The translations under genes and the position numbers were made by a program. This document shows, piece after piece, positions 1-8,912 of a DNA stretch of 64,000 nucleotides. The notes beneath the pieces are model-generated. The model had not been told where the DNA came from. It was given only the letters and a program-made list of their open reading frames with translations, and did no database searches. The DNA is from Acidovorax sp. GBBC 1281. GTDB taxonomy: Bacteria; Pseudomonadota; Gammaproteobacteria; Burkholderiales; Burkholderiaceae_C. Where the stretch lies: positions 876,001-940,000 of the forward strand of contig NZ_CP097269.1 of assembly GCF_028473645.1 (NCBI RefSeq), read 5' to 3'. How positions within the stretch are numbered: the stretch's first letter is position 1; the number at the start of each line of letters is the position of its first letter.

Positions 1-2
1 AC

Positions 3-278
3 GGTCGCATCGAGATCGACAACAACGCCGCCGAGCGCGCGCTGCGCGGCGTGAGCCTGGGCCGCAAGAACTTCATGTTCATGGGCTCGGACGCTGGGGG
101 CGAGCGCGCCGCGGCCATCTACAGCCTGGTGGAGACGGCCAAGCTGAACGGGCTCGACCCCGAGGCTTACCTGCGCGATGTGCTCGGGCGCATTGCGGAC
201 CATCCGATCAATCGCATCGACGAGTTGCTGCCGTGGAACATCGGCCGACACGCCGAAGACCAACGACAAGCAGCTTGA
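3..278 (+). CDS. tnpC: IS66 transposase TnpC, C-terminal fragment (gene starts before the window)
   Basis: The reading frame is open from base 3 and ends at TGA 276-278. The visible 91 residues contain [14 protein letters not shown] and [20 protein letters not shown], the strongly conserved C-terminal block of IS66-family TnpC (DDE transposase), including the glutamate in the AERALR segment that completes the catalytic triad. The rest of the gene lies to the left of the window. The downstream gene begins 2 bp after the stop, so the two are probably cotranscribed within the element. Confidence 0.9.
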   Translation, partial: GRIEIDNNAAERALRGVSLGRKNFMFMGSDAGGERAAAIYSLVETAKLNGLDPEAYLRDVLGRIADHPINRIDELLPWNIGRHAEDQRQAA

Positions 279-280
279 GC

Positions 281-862
281 ATGGCGAGCAAGGTCCAACG
301 GATCAAGGCACCAGCGGCGATCCTGCAACTGCACATTGAATTGCGCGGCACCAAGCCCAAGGTCTGGCGCCGCGTCCTGGTGCCAGAGACGATCACCCTG
401 GCCAAGCTGCATCTTGTGGTCCAGGCTGCCTTCGGCTGGGGCCACTCGCATCTGCACGAGTTCATCGCTGGCGACGGCGAGCGCTATGGCACGCCAGACC
501 CGATGCACGACGAGCCTGGCTCGATCACCAGCGAAAGCACGCGACTGACCACTGCCCTGAACCGGTCGACGCTGAGCTACGTCTACGACTTCGGGGACTA
601 CTGGGACCACCGCATCAAGGTCGAGAAGAAGATCGCACCGATGCCGCAGTTCGTGCTCCCGTTCTGTGCCGGCGGTGCCTGTGCAACGCCGCCGGAGGAT
701 TGCGGAGGCGCACCGGGCTATGCGGAGTTCGTGCGGGCCATGGCGAACCCTGACGATCCCGAGCACGACAACCTGGTCGAATGGATCGGTGCCGATACCT
801 GGGACCCGTTGGCCTTCGACAGCATCGAGATCAACGACCGGCTCGCCGCGATCAAGGTCTGA
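281..862 (+). CDS. Plasmid pRiA4b ORF-3-like protein, IS66 passenger
   Basis: This protein of about 193 residues belongs to the pRiA4b ORF-3 family, recognised by RGTKPKVWRRVLVP near the N terminus, the block FGWGHSHLHEF, and YVYDFGDYWDHRI in the middle. The family is often found next to IS66 tnpC genes; its biochemical role is not established. I chose the ATG at 281, which lies 2 bp after the tnpC stop. An in-frame ATG at 233 would overlap tnpC and add 16 residues that do not look like the family. A histidine- and tryptophan-rich core suggests a folded domain but gives no catalytic clue. Confidence 0.85.
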   Translation: MASKVQRIKAPAAILQLHIELRGTKPKVWRRVLVPETITLAKLHLVVQAAFGWGHSHLHEFIAGDGERYGTPDPMHDEPGSITSESTRLTTALNRSTLSYVYDFGDYWDHRIKVEKKIAPMPQFVLPFCAGGACATPPEDCGGAPGYAEFVRAMANPDDPEHDNLVEWIGADTWDPLAFDSIEINDRLAAIKV

Positions 863-868
863 GCGACG

Positions 869-1114
869 ATGTCTCGGACGAACTACATCAAGGCCCTGAT
901 CGAGGACGGCGGCGACATCACGATCGGTGCGCTGCCACCGCACGAGTGCGTCGCCACGGCCGCCGATGGCAGCAACTGCCTGGCCATGCTCGTGCGTCGC
1001 GACGGTGAGAGCCTCAACGTCCTGCTCAAACGCTTGAACAAGGCCATCGGCCTGGCTTGGTCAAACGACACGTTCGTTGACGAGGTCAACGACGGCGAGA
1101 GCGACCTGCTGTAG
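869..1114 (+). CDS. Small conserved IS66-associated protein, 81 aa
   Basis: This small gene starts 6 bp after the pRiA4b ORF-3-like stop and ends 47 bp before the IS66 right tip, so it is the last gene of the element. The product (MSRTNYIKALIEDGGDITIG...) is acidic at its C terminus and has a pair of cysteines (HECVATAADGSNC). It has no signal peptide or membrane segment. I do not recognise a domain. Its tight spacing and GC-rich third codon positions support it as a real gene carried by the element; its function is unknown. Confidence 0.7.
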   Translation: MSRTNYIKALIEDGGDITIGALPPHECVATAADGSNCLAMLVRRDGESLNVLLKRLNKAIGLAWSNDTFVDEVNDGESDLL

Positions 1115-1161
1115 TTCTTCCGTCGATCCCGCGTCAAGAGGGGGGCTGAGACGGCGCTTAC

Positions 1162-2023
1162 GACGATGTGGCTAGATGAGGGCATGCAGTGGTTTGGCAC
1201 GCCGACCGGCAGGCGTGGACGCAGCCGAACCTTCTCGGACGCAGCAATCCAGTTCTGCCTGAGCATCAAGTGCCTGTTCGGCCAGCCCTTGCGACAGGCG
1301 CTGGGCATGGTGCAGAGCCTGCTGCGGCTGGCAAAGCTGGACTGGCCGGTACCTGACTTCAGCACTGTTTGCCGGCGCCAAAAGACCTTGCAGGTCGAAC
1401 TGAGCTACCAGCGAACCAACTCGCCGCTGCAGTTGCTGGTGGACAGCACCGGCATCAAGTTCCTGGGCGAAGGAGAGTGAAAACGCAAGAAGCATGGTGC
1501 TGAATACCGGCGCGAATGGCGCAAGGTCCATCTGGGCATCGACGCGCAGACGCTGGAAATACGCGCCATCGAGGTGACCAGCAACGCCATTGGGGATGCG
1601 CCGATGTTGCCCGGGTTGCTGGCTCAGATTCCCACTGACGAATCCATCGAAAGCGTCAGTGCCGATGGCGCCTACGACACGCGCGCCTGCCTGGACGCCA
1701 TTGCCGAGCGGCACGCGATGGCGGTGATCCCGCCCCGCAAGAACGCCAGCCATTGGAAGAAGTCGAGTCCGGGCTCGGCGCATCGTAATGAGGCCATTCG
1801 GGCGTGCCAGCGCCTGGGTCGCGGCATTTGGAAGAAGTGGAGCGGCTACCACCGGCGCAGCCTTGTGGAGACGAAGATGCACTGCTTCAAGCGACTGGGC
1901 GAACGGGTGATCGCGCGCACGTTCGACCGCCAGGTTGTGGAGCTGCATGTCCGCGTGGCCTTGCTCAATCGGTTCAGTCAGATCGGCCGTCCTCACACCG
2001 TGTCGGTGACTGCTGTGGCATAG
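1162..2023 (+). pseudogene. IS903-group transposase, broken copy
   Basis: This is the same transposase as the intact copy at 39119-40069, but dead. Its first 30 or so codons are separated off by the IS66 insertion. Codon TGG of the intact copy (39524-39526) has become TGA at 1478-1480, just after the first catalytic aspartate in the segment LLVDSTGIKFLGEGE. The frame then reopens at 1574 and runs to TAG at 2021-2023, carrying the second aspartate (SADGAYD) and the glutamate (SLVETKMHCFKR). No frameshift is seen, so the nonsense change and the insertion are the two lesions. Confidence 0.9.
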
Positions 2024-2077
2024 GTCCGTCTGGGGTTAGGGTCATGCCGTCTGCAATTCGATTTGTGCAACAGCGCC
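1162..2077 (+). mobile_element. IS903-group (IS5 family) element, copy 1, interrupted on the left by IS66
   Basis: This matches bases 39208-40069 plus 41969-42022 of the second copy almost base for base. The first 135 bp are missing here because IS66 sits at that point. The right end CGATTTGTGCAACAGCGCC is the inverted match of the left end of copy 2 (GGCTTTGTTGCACAAATCG). The full element is therefore about 1,051 bp, as expected for the IS903 group. The right end abuts the truncated NTPase gene. Confidence 0.9.
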
Positions 2078-3457
2078 GATCGACGTCGTGAATTCGAACT
2101 GCCGCTGTTTTCCAAGAGTGACATTTCCAAGCTCCTTAACCGTCTCTCCACGGAACTCCATACTCCGATCGAGCACGGACTACGGCGGCTGCTCGGTGAG
2201 CATTGCCAGGGGTATCCCTGGCTACTGAAAAAGCTATGCGTACACGTATTCCAGGTGCTGCGATTGAAACCTGCTGCGCAGCGTGAACTCCTTGATCGAG
2301 CGCTCGATGTGGAGGCGCTGTTTAAGAAGGACTTCTTAGACCTCGACCATAGGCAGATCGCTTGTCTGGAACGCATCGCAGGCGACTCACCGGCTGATCA
2401 CTTCAAGATGGTCGACCAGTTCGGCGACCAGACAGTTGATTCGCTCATCCACCGGCGCCTAGTTGTCCGAAGCTCTGGCAAGCTTGTCTTGTACTGGGAC
2501 ATTTTCAGAGACTTCGTTCTCTACAAGCAGGCGCCAGCCATTCCCGCGCGGTACGTCCCGGTATCGGCTCCGAGCACAGCGAAGCTGGTGATCGAAACTT
2601 GTTCAACACTGTCTGCGGTCCCGAAGCTGGCAAACAAGTTGTCGCTTCAGGGCGGCACGATCGACAACGTGGCTCGCGACTTGGTCATGTTAGGCGTGTG
2701 CTCCTATGACAGGAAGAACGAGCGCCTGCGGCTGCTGCATACTGACATTCAGGAATCCTTGGCGGCCGCGTTTCGATTCTTCGGCTCTCACGCGCTACTT
2801 CGTCGAGCAGTTGACGCGCATGGCAAAGGATTTCGTCAACTGCCGCTGGCCACACTAATAGGTCTTTGGTCCACGGAGTTCTCCACGGAGGAGTACGCGC
2901 CCGCCACAATCGCGGCGGTCTCCAGACGTATGGTGCTCTGGTTTCAATCACTGGGTATCTTGACCGTTGACAGTGGAGATCTGGTAACCCATCGAGTGGA
3001 CCAGGGCCCGCCAGCTGACCTAAATGAGTTCCAGGCCGAACGCCGGCGGCGTACCGGGAGAAGGCTCTTTTTGGGTGAAGCTCCGCCGCCGCGCGTGCTT
3101 GACGTGGTGAGGCGGCTGCGGGAGCCAAACTACATCAGAGAACCTTCAGATCGAAATGCGCTGTACGCACTCAACGCGCTTCGTCTCGTGACCTCTACTG
3201 TGGACCCAGCGCTGCTTGACCGGCCAAGGAAGGGCTTGGAAGAAAGGTGGCTCGCACTGAAGGTGCTCGCACAGCCGACGGTCCGCGTCGCCGTCGAGCT
3301 GAAGCGCCGAAACTCTGAGGTTAGCGGTGTGCATGTTGGACAAGCCTTCGAGACGCGATTCCAGATGGGCGTCTCCGAGGCCTCCCTGCGGCGATATGGC
3401 AGTGGGGTGTTGGTGTGGGTGAACTGGCTTCAGGAACTGGGAATCGTAGAGCCTTGA
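2078..3457 (+). pseudogene. C-terminal remnant of a large NTPase, 5' end removed by IS
   Basis: An open frame runs from the IS boundary to TGA 3455-3457. About 460 residues remain. Near the start is QGYPWLLKKLCVHVFQVL, a segment of the kind found after the ATPase core of STAND or AAA-type signalling ATPases. The rest is a mixed helical region without Walker motifs, so the nucleotide-binding part is gone. A TTG at 2063, inside the IS end, is in frame and could start a truncated product. Base composition and codon use are less GC-rich than the flanking core genes. The PIN-domain gene follows 89 bp downstream on the same strand. The function of the original protein is not known; a sensor ATPase paired with a nuclease effector is an inference. 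Confidence 0.6.
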
Positions 3458-3546
3458 CCCGTGCAGTTCCAAAGCCGTATCTGGGCTCTTGGAGCTCCAG
3501 CGACGCCGCGAGGGCCGTAAGGGGCATCGGCGGGTGAGAATGCGGT

Positions 3547-4704
3547 ATGCCCAAGAATCTACCGACTGCCGCCCAGGCCTGGGAAGACGTCACCTTCTTC
3601 TCGATCGACACCAATCTCATCCAGGCCGCTGGCTACAACTTCGCGCAAGGCGCACTACATCAGCTACCCAATCAACTACCTGAGTCGATCGGACTGCAGT
3701 TGCCGGAGATCGTGGTCAGCGAGATCGTTAAGCATCGGATGGAATCAGTACACAAGGCGCACAAGGTTCTGGCAGGTGCGGCTGATGAACTGCACCGGCT
3801 GACAACAATTGACGTCTCGGAGGTCCGGGAGTCTGTTGAACGGCTTAACGCCATTAGCGCAGCCACTCAGCGGTTCACTCAGCAGGTTCATGACTACACG
3901 GCCCAGTGCCGAGGCGCCGTTCTGCCCACGGCGGGAGTGGACGCGGTGGGAAGTCTGTTCGCTGACTACTTCGCCCAGAAGCCCCCATTCGGCCTAAGCG
4001 AAAAGAAGAAGTCAGAGTTCCCGGACGCCATGTGCCTGTGGCAGCTGGAGCAGTACGCCAAGGACAATAACACCATAGGGATCATCGCGTCGGACGACAA
4101 GGGGTGGAAGCAATACGCAGCCGAGTCAGGAACGCTCTACTGCGCAAATTCGATCGACGAACTGACAGCGCTCTTCGCTGCGACCAACGAATACGCTGAA
4201 TCCATCAAGACGAAGATCGCAGCAGCGGTCAAGGATGGCGGTTCGCCATTGGGTATTGCTCTCGCGCACTCGCTAAGCCAACACATTGCCAACGCGAACT
4301 GGGACGCTTCGGAGGTTTACACAGGTTCGTCGTACCGGGTTGAGGCGGAGGCCTACGATGCCAATGTCGTCGAGTACAGCATCGACGGAGACACAAGCGT
4401 CTGGTCTGTGAAAGGCGAGCCCATCACATGGATCGTCGAATTGACGGTGCGCGTCAAGGCGAGTGTAGAGGTGTCCTGCGAATTCTTTGCATGGGACTCC
4501 ATCGATAAAGAGGAACTCAGCCTCGGATCTCAAGAGTTCAGCTCTGAAGAAGAGGTCGATGTCGAGGTCTTCCTGACCTGCTCCGACGTGCATCTGCAAA
4601 CTGAACCGAGCGACTGGGACACCGACATCGAGATCGCTGACGGCCGCTACTCCCTAAGTGGGTTCGAGGTCGAGCTGGACTACGGCCCTCCGGAAGACGA
4701 ATAG
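3547..4704 (+). CDS. PIN-domain (DUF4935-like) putative ribonuclease
   Basis: The product is 385 residues. The N-terminal half has the layout of a PIN nuclease of the DUF4935 type. FFSIDTNLI near residue 20 supplies the first acidic residue, EIVVSEIVKH around residue 55 the second, SEFPDAMCLWQLEQYAK around 155 the third, and IIASDDKGWKQYA around 180 the last acidic pair. PIN domains of this kind cut RNA. The C-terminal 160 residues are acidic and beta-rich and unknown to me. The gene lies downstream of the truncated NTPase, and both differ in composition from the flanking chromosome, which suggests transfer together. The ATG at 3547 is the first good start after the upstream stop. Confidence 0.7.
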   Translation: MPKNLPTAAQAWEDVTFFSIDTNLIQAAGYNFAQGALHQLPNQLPESIGLQLPEIVVSEIVKHRMESVHKAHKVLAGAADELHRLTTIDVSEVRESVERLNAISAATQRFTQQVHDYTAQCRGAVLPTAGVDAVGSLFADYFAQKPPFGLSEKKKSEFPDAMCLWQLEQYAKDNNTIGIIASDDKGWKQYAAESGTLYCANSIDELTALFAATNEYAESIKTKIAAAVKDGGSPLGIALAHSLSQHIANANWDASEVYTGSSYRVEAEAYDANVVEYSIDGDTSVWSVKGEPITWIVELTVRVKASVEVSCEFFAWDSIDKEELSLGSQEFSSEEEVDVEVFLTCSDVHLQTEPSDWDTDIEIADGRYSLSGFEVELDYGPPEDE

Positions 4705-5011
4705 TCCTTTTTGAGCCGCCGGCCGTTTCGAACGAATTTCCGCTTTGGCTGAGACTTTCCCTCAGGGTGATCAGGCGGACCGGCAGCAACCGCTGCATAG
4801 TCGACCTTCAAGTTGACCAAGCCAATGCACCTTCTAGTCGATTACAGCGCCCGCCTGTTCGTCGGTGCTCACGTTTATCCGATGTATTTCTGGAGCCGAC
4901 CAGAGGGCTCAAGCGTTAGACCAAAGACTACTACCCATCGAATCCTGTTCATGCCTGCCCGCCCAGACCCGCGCCCGAAGGCTGCCTGACGCAGCCCCCG
5001 GGCGCCCCCGG
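4705..5011. other. Intergenic gap between convergent genes
   Basis: This 307-bp stretch separates the PIN-domain gene from the end of the Kelch gene. I see no coding frame, tRNA or strong terminator. It may contain the right edge of the transferred NTPase/PIN segment, because the composition becomes that of the core chromosome by about 5000. Confidence 0.4.
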
Positions 5012-6142
5012 TCAGCGGGGCCGGAACGCGTAGACGTCAGGGTTCCACACCTGTCCGCCCTCATCGTTCTGGCACGAGAAGCCAAAGCCCGAGAACACAT
5101 ACATCACGCCGCCCACGGCGGCCGCGTTGGTGCGTTTGATCGCCGGGAAGGCATCACCGCCCGGGGCCAGCAGGCGCCATGTGCGGTCGTGCAGGTTGAA
5201 GCGCCACAGTTCGGACGTGGCGTTCTGCGGGAACGCGGCGCCGCAGCCGGAACTGCCGCCCGGCAGGTCGCCCCCGGCCATCAGCAGCGCGTGGCCGATC
5301 TGCACGGTCGATCCCTGGTGGCGGGGCGCATCGACATTGTCGGCTTCGGCGGGCGTGATGTTCTGCCACTGGCGGGTGGCGAGGTCGAAACGCCAGGTGT
5401 CGTTCAACGAGACGAAGCCGTCGCTGTCGCTGAATTGCCCGCCGTACAGCGTCAATTGCCCGTCCCATGCACGCCCGGCCACCGCCGCCTCATGGCGCGA
5501 GGTCGGCGAGTTAGCGTCTCCGTTGGCGATGATCTGGGTCCACAGGTTGGTGCGCAGGTCGAAGGCCCACAGGTCGTTCAAGGTGTGGAAGTCGGTCTGG
5601 ATGCCGCCGAACACATAGACCTTCTCGCCATCCACCCACAGGGCGGGGCGCGATCGGGCCGAAGGCCCCGGATTGCCAGGTTGCAACTGCGTCCAGCGGT
5701 TCAGCAGGGCGCTGTAGGCCCACAGGTCGTCGAAGAACGTGAGCGAGGAAAGGTCGGCGCTGTAGTTGGCGCCGCCGAACACCAGCATCCAGTGCTACGC
5801 CGGCACGGCGGCACTCGCGGCGAAGGCCCGGGCCGGCGGCTTGGCGCCGGAGGGCGACAGCGGCGTCCACCGGGCCAGGCGGGGGTCGAAGCGGTACAGG
5901 TCGTCGTAGAACGTGTTCTCGCCGCTGGCGAAATCGTCCTTGACCCCGCCGAACAGGTAGATGGACCCGAGGACCGGCGCCACGGCGGGCGTCGAGCGCA
6001 CGGACGGCCCCTCGCCCGTGGTGACCAGCCGGGTCCAGCGGCCGTCTGCTGCTAATGCTTCTGCTACTGCGCTCCCATGCGCCTGCGCCCCGGGGGCGAT
6101 CAGCGCCAGGGCCATTCCCAGGCCCCACAGAAATAGTTTCAT
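5012..6142 (-). pseudogene. Secreted Kelch-repeat protein with an in-frame stop codon
   Basis: Read on the minus strand from ATG 6142, the gene encodes 376 codons with a single in-frame TAG at about codon 116 (5795-5797). The N terminus MKLFLWGLGMALALIAPGAQA is a clear signal peptide. Kelch blades are visible on both sides of the stop: SIYLFGGVKDD before it, and MLVFGGANYS, VYVFGGIQTD, LTLYGGQFSD and MYVFSGFGF after it, each followed by a W-x-x-L type strand. The frame is kept exactly, so one base change restores a full beta-propeller. A GGAGG ribosome site lies just upstream of the start. As it stands only a 115-residue secreted stub would be made unless the stop is suppressed or is a sequencing error. 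Ligand and role are unknown. Confidence 0.8.
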
Positions 6143-6503
6143 GAAATTCCTCCGTTGTATTGATTGAAATGAACCCGGTCGTCCGGACTTCTCCGGAAAC
6201 GACCGCGCGCAGTCTATCTTTCCGCTGTTCGGAATATTGGATCGGTCACTACTGGATGCATCTGTAACCTGTGCAGGCTGTCCAAGAGCTTGCGCGCTGC
6301 AGCCAGCGGCGTTGGCATCTTGGTCCGGCGGGCCCCCTTGGGCGGGCTTAGGATGTTCTTCGAGTCCTACAGAGGGCCTGCGTGGCTTGGGCGACAGTCA
6401 GCGGGTGCGTCCCCGCGCCGCAGGTTCTCCTGGCGCTTCGCGTGTCGATGGGTTGGTTTCACATGAGCGCCGGTCGATCGGCGGAACGAAGAAGGATGCA
6501 GAG
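6143..6503. promoter_or_regulatory. Divergent intergenic region with a hairpin
   Basis: This 361-bp region separates the Kelch gene (minus) and the YihY-type gene (plus), so it must hold both promoters. At 6176-6205 there is a near-perfect hairpin: outer arms CGGTCGT and ACGACCG, and inner arms CCGGA and TCCGG around CTTC. It sits about 35 bp upstream of the Kelch start, in the probable leader, and could be an operator or an attenuator-like structure. The remainder shows no recognisable gene. Confidence 0.4.
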
Positions 6504-7481
6504 TTGGACAAACGCATGGCACCGAAGACCATCCTGCACCGCGTGCGGCAAATCGCCTGGTCCGTTCCGGGGTTGCCCGTCATCGCCCTGGCGGTCCGCA
6601 ACTACATCCTCCACCAGAGCGCCAACCAGGCCGGGAGCATGGCGTTCTCCTCGGTGCTGGCGATGTTCCCGCTGCTGATCCTGCTGTCGGCCACGGCGGC
6701 CTATGTGGGCGAGCCGGGGGATGCGGCGGCGCTGGCCCAGCGCGTGCTGGAATACGCGCCGCCGGTGGTGCGCGATGCGATGCAGCCGGTGATCCAGCAG
6801 GTGTTGGCGCAGCGCAACCAGGCGCTGCTGGCGATCGGCTTTCTGGTCACGCTGTGGACGGCGTCGTCGGGCATGCAGGCGGTGCGCACGGCGCTCAACC
6901 GCTCGTACGGCATCGAGCGCGGCCTGCCGTTCTGGAAGGCGCGCATCAAGGTGGCGGTGTTCACGGTGGTGGTGGGCGGCGGCATTTTCGCGGCGTTCAG
7001 TTCGGTGATCGTCATGCCCTACGTGTGGCAACTGCTGGAGCGCAACGTGGGCGTGGGCCAGGAGACGCCCTGGCTGCGCAACAGCGTGCGCTACGGCTCG
7101 GCGTTTTTGGTGCTGACGGTGCTGTACGCGCTGCTCTACGGCTGGCTGCCGGACCTGCGGCAGCGGCTGCGCACCGTGGTGCCGGGCGCCATCGTGGGCG
7201 CGGCGATGTGGGTGGGGGCGGCCGCCACCCTGTCGTACACGCTGCGCAGCGCCGGCAAGCTCGCGCTGGTCTACGGCAGTTTCGCGGGCGTGGTGGCCAC
7301 GCTGGTGTTCCTGTACATCAGCGCCACCACGTTGATCTTCGGCGCGGAGGTCAACGGGGTGCTGCGCGACGGTGTCGAGCCGCTGGAAGCATCGCCCGAA
7401 GCGCTGGCCGAACCCCCTGAATCCGAGCCGCAAGCGGTCCCGGCGACCGGCTCTCCTCCATCGCCGCAAAGCCAGGGGTGA
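6504..7481 (+). CDS. YihY/virulence factor BrkB family inner-membrane protein
   Basis: This integral membrane protein of about 325 residues belongs to the YihY (BrkB, formerly miscalled RNase BN) family. Typical features are the N-terminal helix region followed by QSANQAGSMAFSSVLAMFPL, the block TLWTASSGMQAVRTALNRSY, and the late segment LVYGSFAGVVATLVFLYIS. About six membrane spans are visible. The C-terminal 40 residues are a proline- and glutamate-rich cytoplasmic tail. A TTG at 6504 is preferred because AAGGA lies 7 bp upstream; the ATG at 6516, four codons on, is the alternative. The molecular function of the family is unsettled. Confidence 0.85.
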   Translation: MDKRMAPKTILHRVRQIAWSVPGLPVIALAVRNYILHQSANQAGSMAFSSVLAMFPLLILLSATAAYVGEPGDAAALAQRVLEYAPPVVRDAMQPVIQQVLAQRNQALLAIGFLVTLWTASSGMQAVRTALNRSYGIERGLPFWKARIKVAVFTVVVGGGIFAAFSSVIVMPYVWQLLERNVGVGQETPWLRNSVRYGSAFLVLTVLYALLYGWLPDLRQRLRTVVPGAIVGAAMWVGAAATLSYTLRSAGKLALVYGSFAGVVATLVFLYISATTLIFGAEVNGVLRDGVEPLEASPEALAEPPESEPQAVPATGSPPSPQSQG

Positions 7482-7819
7482 CTGGCGCGGGCTTCGCGCC
7501 GATGCCTGCTTCCCGCAGGTCCATCCCGGCCCGGACCCGTGCGGCGCCTTGGCCCCTGACCGCTGACCGTTCTTCGCGGGCACTGTGCATCGGAGCCGCT
7601 GTGCCGCATCGTCCATCCTTCCCTTGAGCGCCGAAGTGCGCCCGGCCGCCGTGGCCGGGCCCGCATGAGCGTGGCACCGCGCAGTGCCGCGACATTCTTG
7701 CGACATGCCATCCGTACGCTGCGATGGCTGCCCACCCGGGCGAACGATTCCGGTCGGTGCCGGCCTCTCGTTCCCGGTGCGCGGCACATCTTTGGAACCC
7801 TTCAGCACTTCTGGCGCTT
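7482..7819. other. Intergenic, nothing recognised
   Basis: This 338-bp gap lies before the MipA/OmpV gene and presumably carries its promoter. I see no convincing gene, RNA or terminator hairpin with a T-run. Confidence 0.4.
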
Positions 7820-8614
7820 ATGAACACCTCTTGCTCCGTCCTGGCCTGCCTCCTCACCCTGCCCATGCTTGCCACGGCGCAGACCGCATCGCAATCCGAG
7901 TCGCCCTCGTCCCCGCGCTGGGGCCTGGGCCTGGGGCTCATGGTCAAGGACAGCCCCTATGCCGGCGAAGGCACCAAGACCACCGCGTTGCCGCTGATCC
8001 GCTATGAAGGCGAACGGTTTTACTTTCGCGGGCTGACCGCCGGCGCGCATCTGATGCACAGCAAGGGCTTCAGCCTGGATGCCATCGCCTCGCTGCGCAC
8101 CGACGGCATCTCGGCCAAGGACTTCGGCGTGCAGGAGCTGGCGCGCAACGGCATCAACCGCAGCCTGCTGGAAGACCGGGATAACGGCCTGGACCTGGGC
8201 GTGGCCGCGTCCTGGCGCGGCGCGGCCGGCGAGTTCGAGTTGTCCGCCAAGGCCGACGTCACGGGCGCGAGCGAAGGGTTCGAGCTGAGTGCCAGGTACG
8301 GCTACGGCTTCCAGCTCGGCCGGGGGCGCCTCACCCCCAGCATCAGCGTGAGTCATCTGTCCAAGGACATGGCCAACTACTACTACGGCACCTTGAACGA
8401 AGAAGTGGCGCGGGGCGTGGTCGATTACAAGCCCGGTGCGGCGACGATCCCCAAGCTGGGCCTGACCTACGTGCACCCGATCGGCCAGCACTGGCAGTTC
8501 ATGACGGCGCTGCAATACAAGGTGCTGCCCAAGAAGATCACGAACAGCCCGCTCCTGAAGGCCGGCACGAACGGCGAAGGGTCGGTGATGTTCGGCCTGT
8601 CCAGGAGCTTCTGA
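7820..8614 (+). CDS. MipA/OmpV family outer-membrane protein
   Basis: The product is 264 residues. A signal peptide ends around LPMLATAQT. The mature part begins with GLGLGLMVKDSPYAGEGTKT, a hallmark of MipA/OmpV porin-like proteins, and continues as alternating beta strands to the C-terminal GLSRSF, whose final phenylalanine is typical of outer-membrane barrel proteins inserted by BAM. Relatives act as scaffolds for murein enzymes or as porins. The ATG at 7820 is chosen because it starts a good signal peptide; an in-frame ATG at 7724 would put 32 poorly fitting residues in front. The next small frame overlaps its stop by one base. Confidence 0.9.
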   Translation: MNTSCSVLACLLTLPMLATAQTASQSESPSSPRWGLGLGLMVKDSPYAGEGTKTTALPLIRYEGERFYFRGLTAGAHLMHSKGFSLDAIASLRTDGISAKDFGVQELARNGINRSLLEDRDNGLDLGVAASWRGAAGEFELSAKADVTGASEGFELSARYGYGFQLGRGRLTPSISVSHLSKDMANYYYGTLNEEVARGVVDYKPGAATIPKLGLTYVHPIGQHWQFMTALQYKVLPKKITNSPLLKAGTNGEGSVMFGLSRSF

Positions 8615-8859
8615 TGCGCGGCGGTCCGGAACGACAGGCATCGGTGCCTTCCGTGGGGGCGGGCGCGACCGTGGGCGGCGCCGCGAATGCGATCAGGCCG
8701 GCCTCCCCGGCCGGGAGCTGGCTGCTGGCCAAGGCCTACATGTCCGTGTACGGCCACGGCAGCCTGCGCACGGCGGGCCGTGGCGAGCAGGCACCGGACC
8801 CGCTGCCGCTGACAGGGGTAGCAGCCAGCGCCGATGGCGCAACCGGAGCGGCGCTGTGA
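8614..8859 (+). CDS. Possible small gene, 81 aa, between mipA/ompV-like and lpxO-like genes
   Basis: The ATG overlaps the upstream stop by one base (TGATG), and the TGA overlaps the GTG start of the lpxO-like gene (GTGA), a pattern typical of translationally coupled genes. Third codon positions are GC-rich like those of neighbours. The peptide is rich in Gly and Ala and matches no family I know. It has no signal peptide. It could equally be a chance frame in GC-rich DNA, although the two overlaps argue for translation. Confidence 0.4.
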   Translation: MRGGPERQASVPSVGAGATVGGAANAIRPASPAGSWLLAKAYMSVYGHGSLRTAGRGEQAPDPLPLTGVAASADGATGAAL

Positions 8860-8912
8860 TCGCCGCCGTGCTGGCGGGCCTTGCCGGGGCCTGGTTGGTG
8901 GCCATGGCCTAT

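Larger units (their letters stand above)
1..1161 (+). mobile_element. IS66-family element, right-hand part
   Basis: The window opens inside an IS66-family element. It contains the end of tnpC, a pRiA4b ORF-3-type gene, a small gene and a terminal inverted repeat. The right tip, read inwards, is GTAAGCGCCGTCTCAGCCCC, which has the GTAAGCG start usual for IS66 ends. The element stops at 1161, and from 1162 the sequence is the interior of an IS903-group element, so IS66 inserted into an older IS. The expected 8-bp target duplication would begin at 1162, but its partner lies outside the window. Confidence 0.85.
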
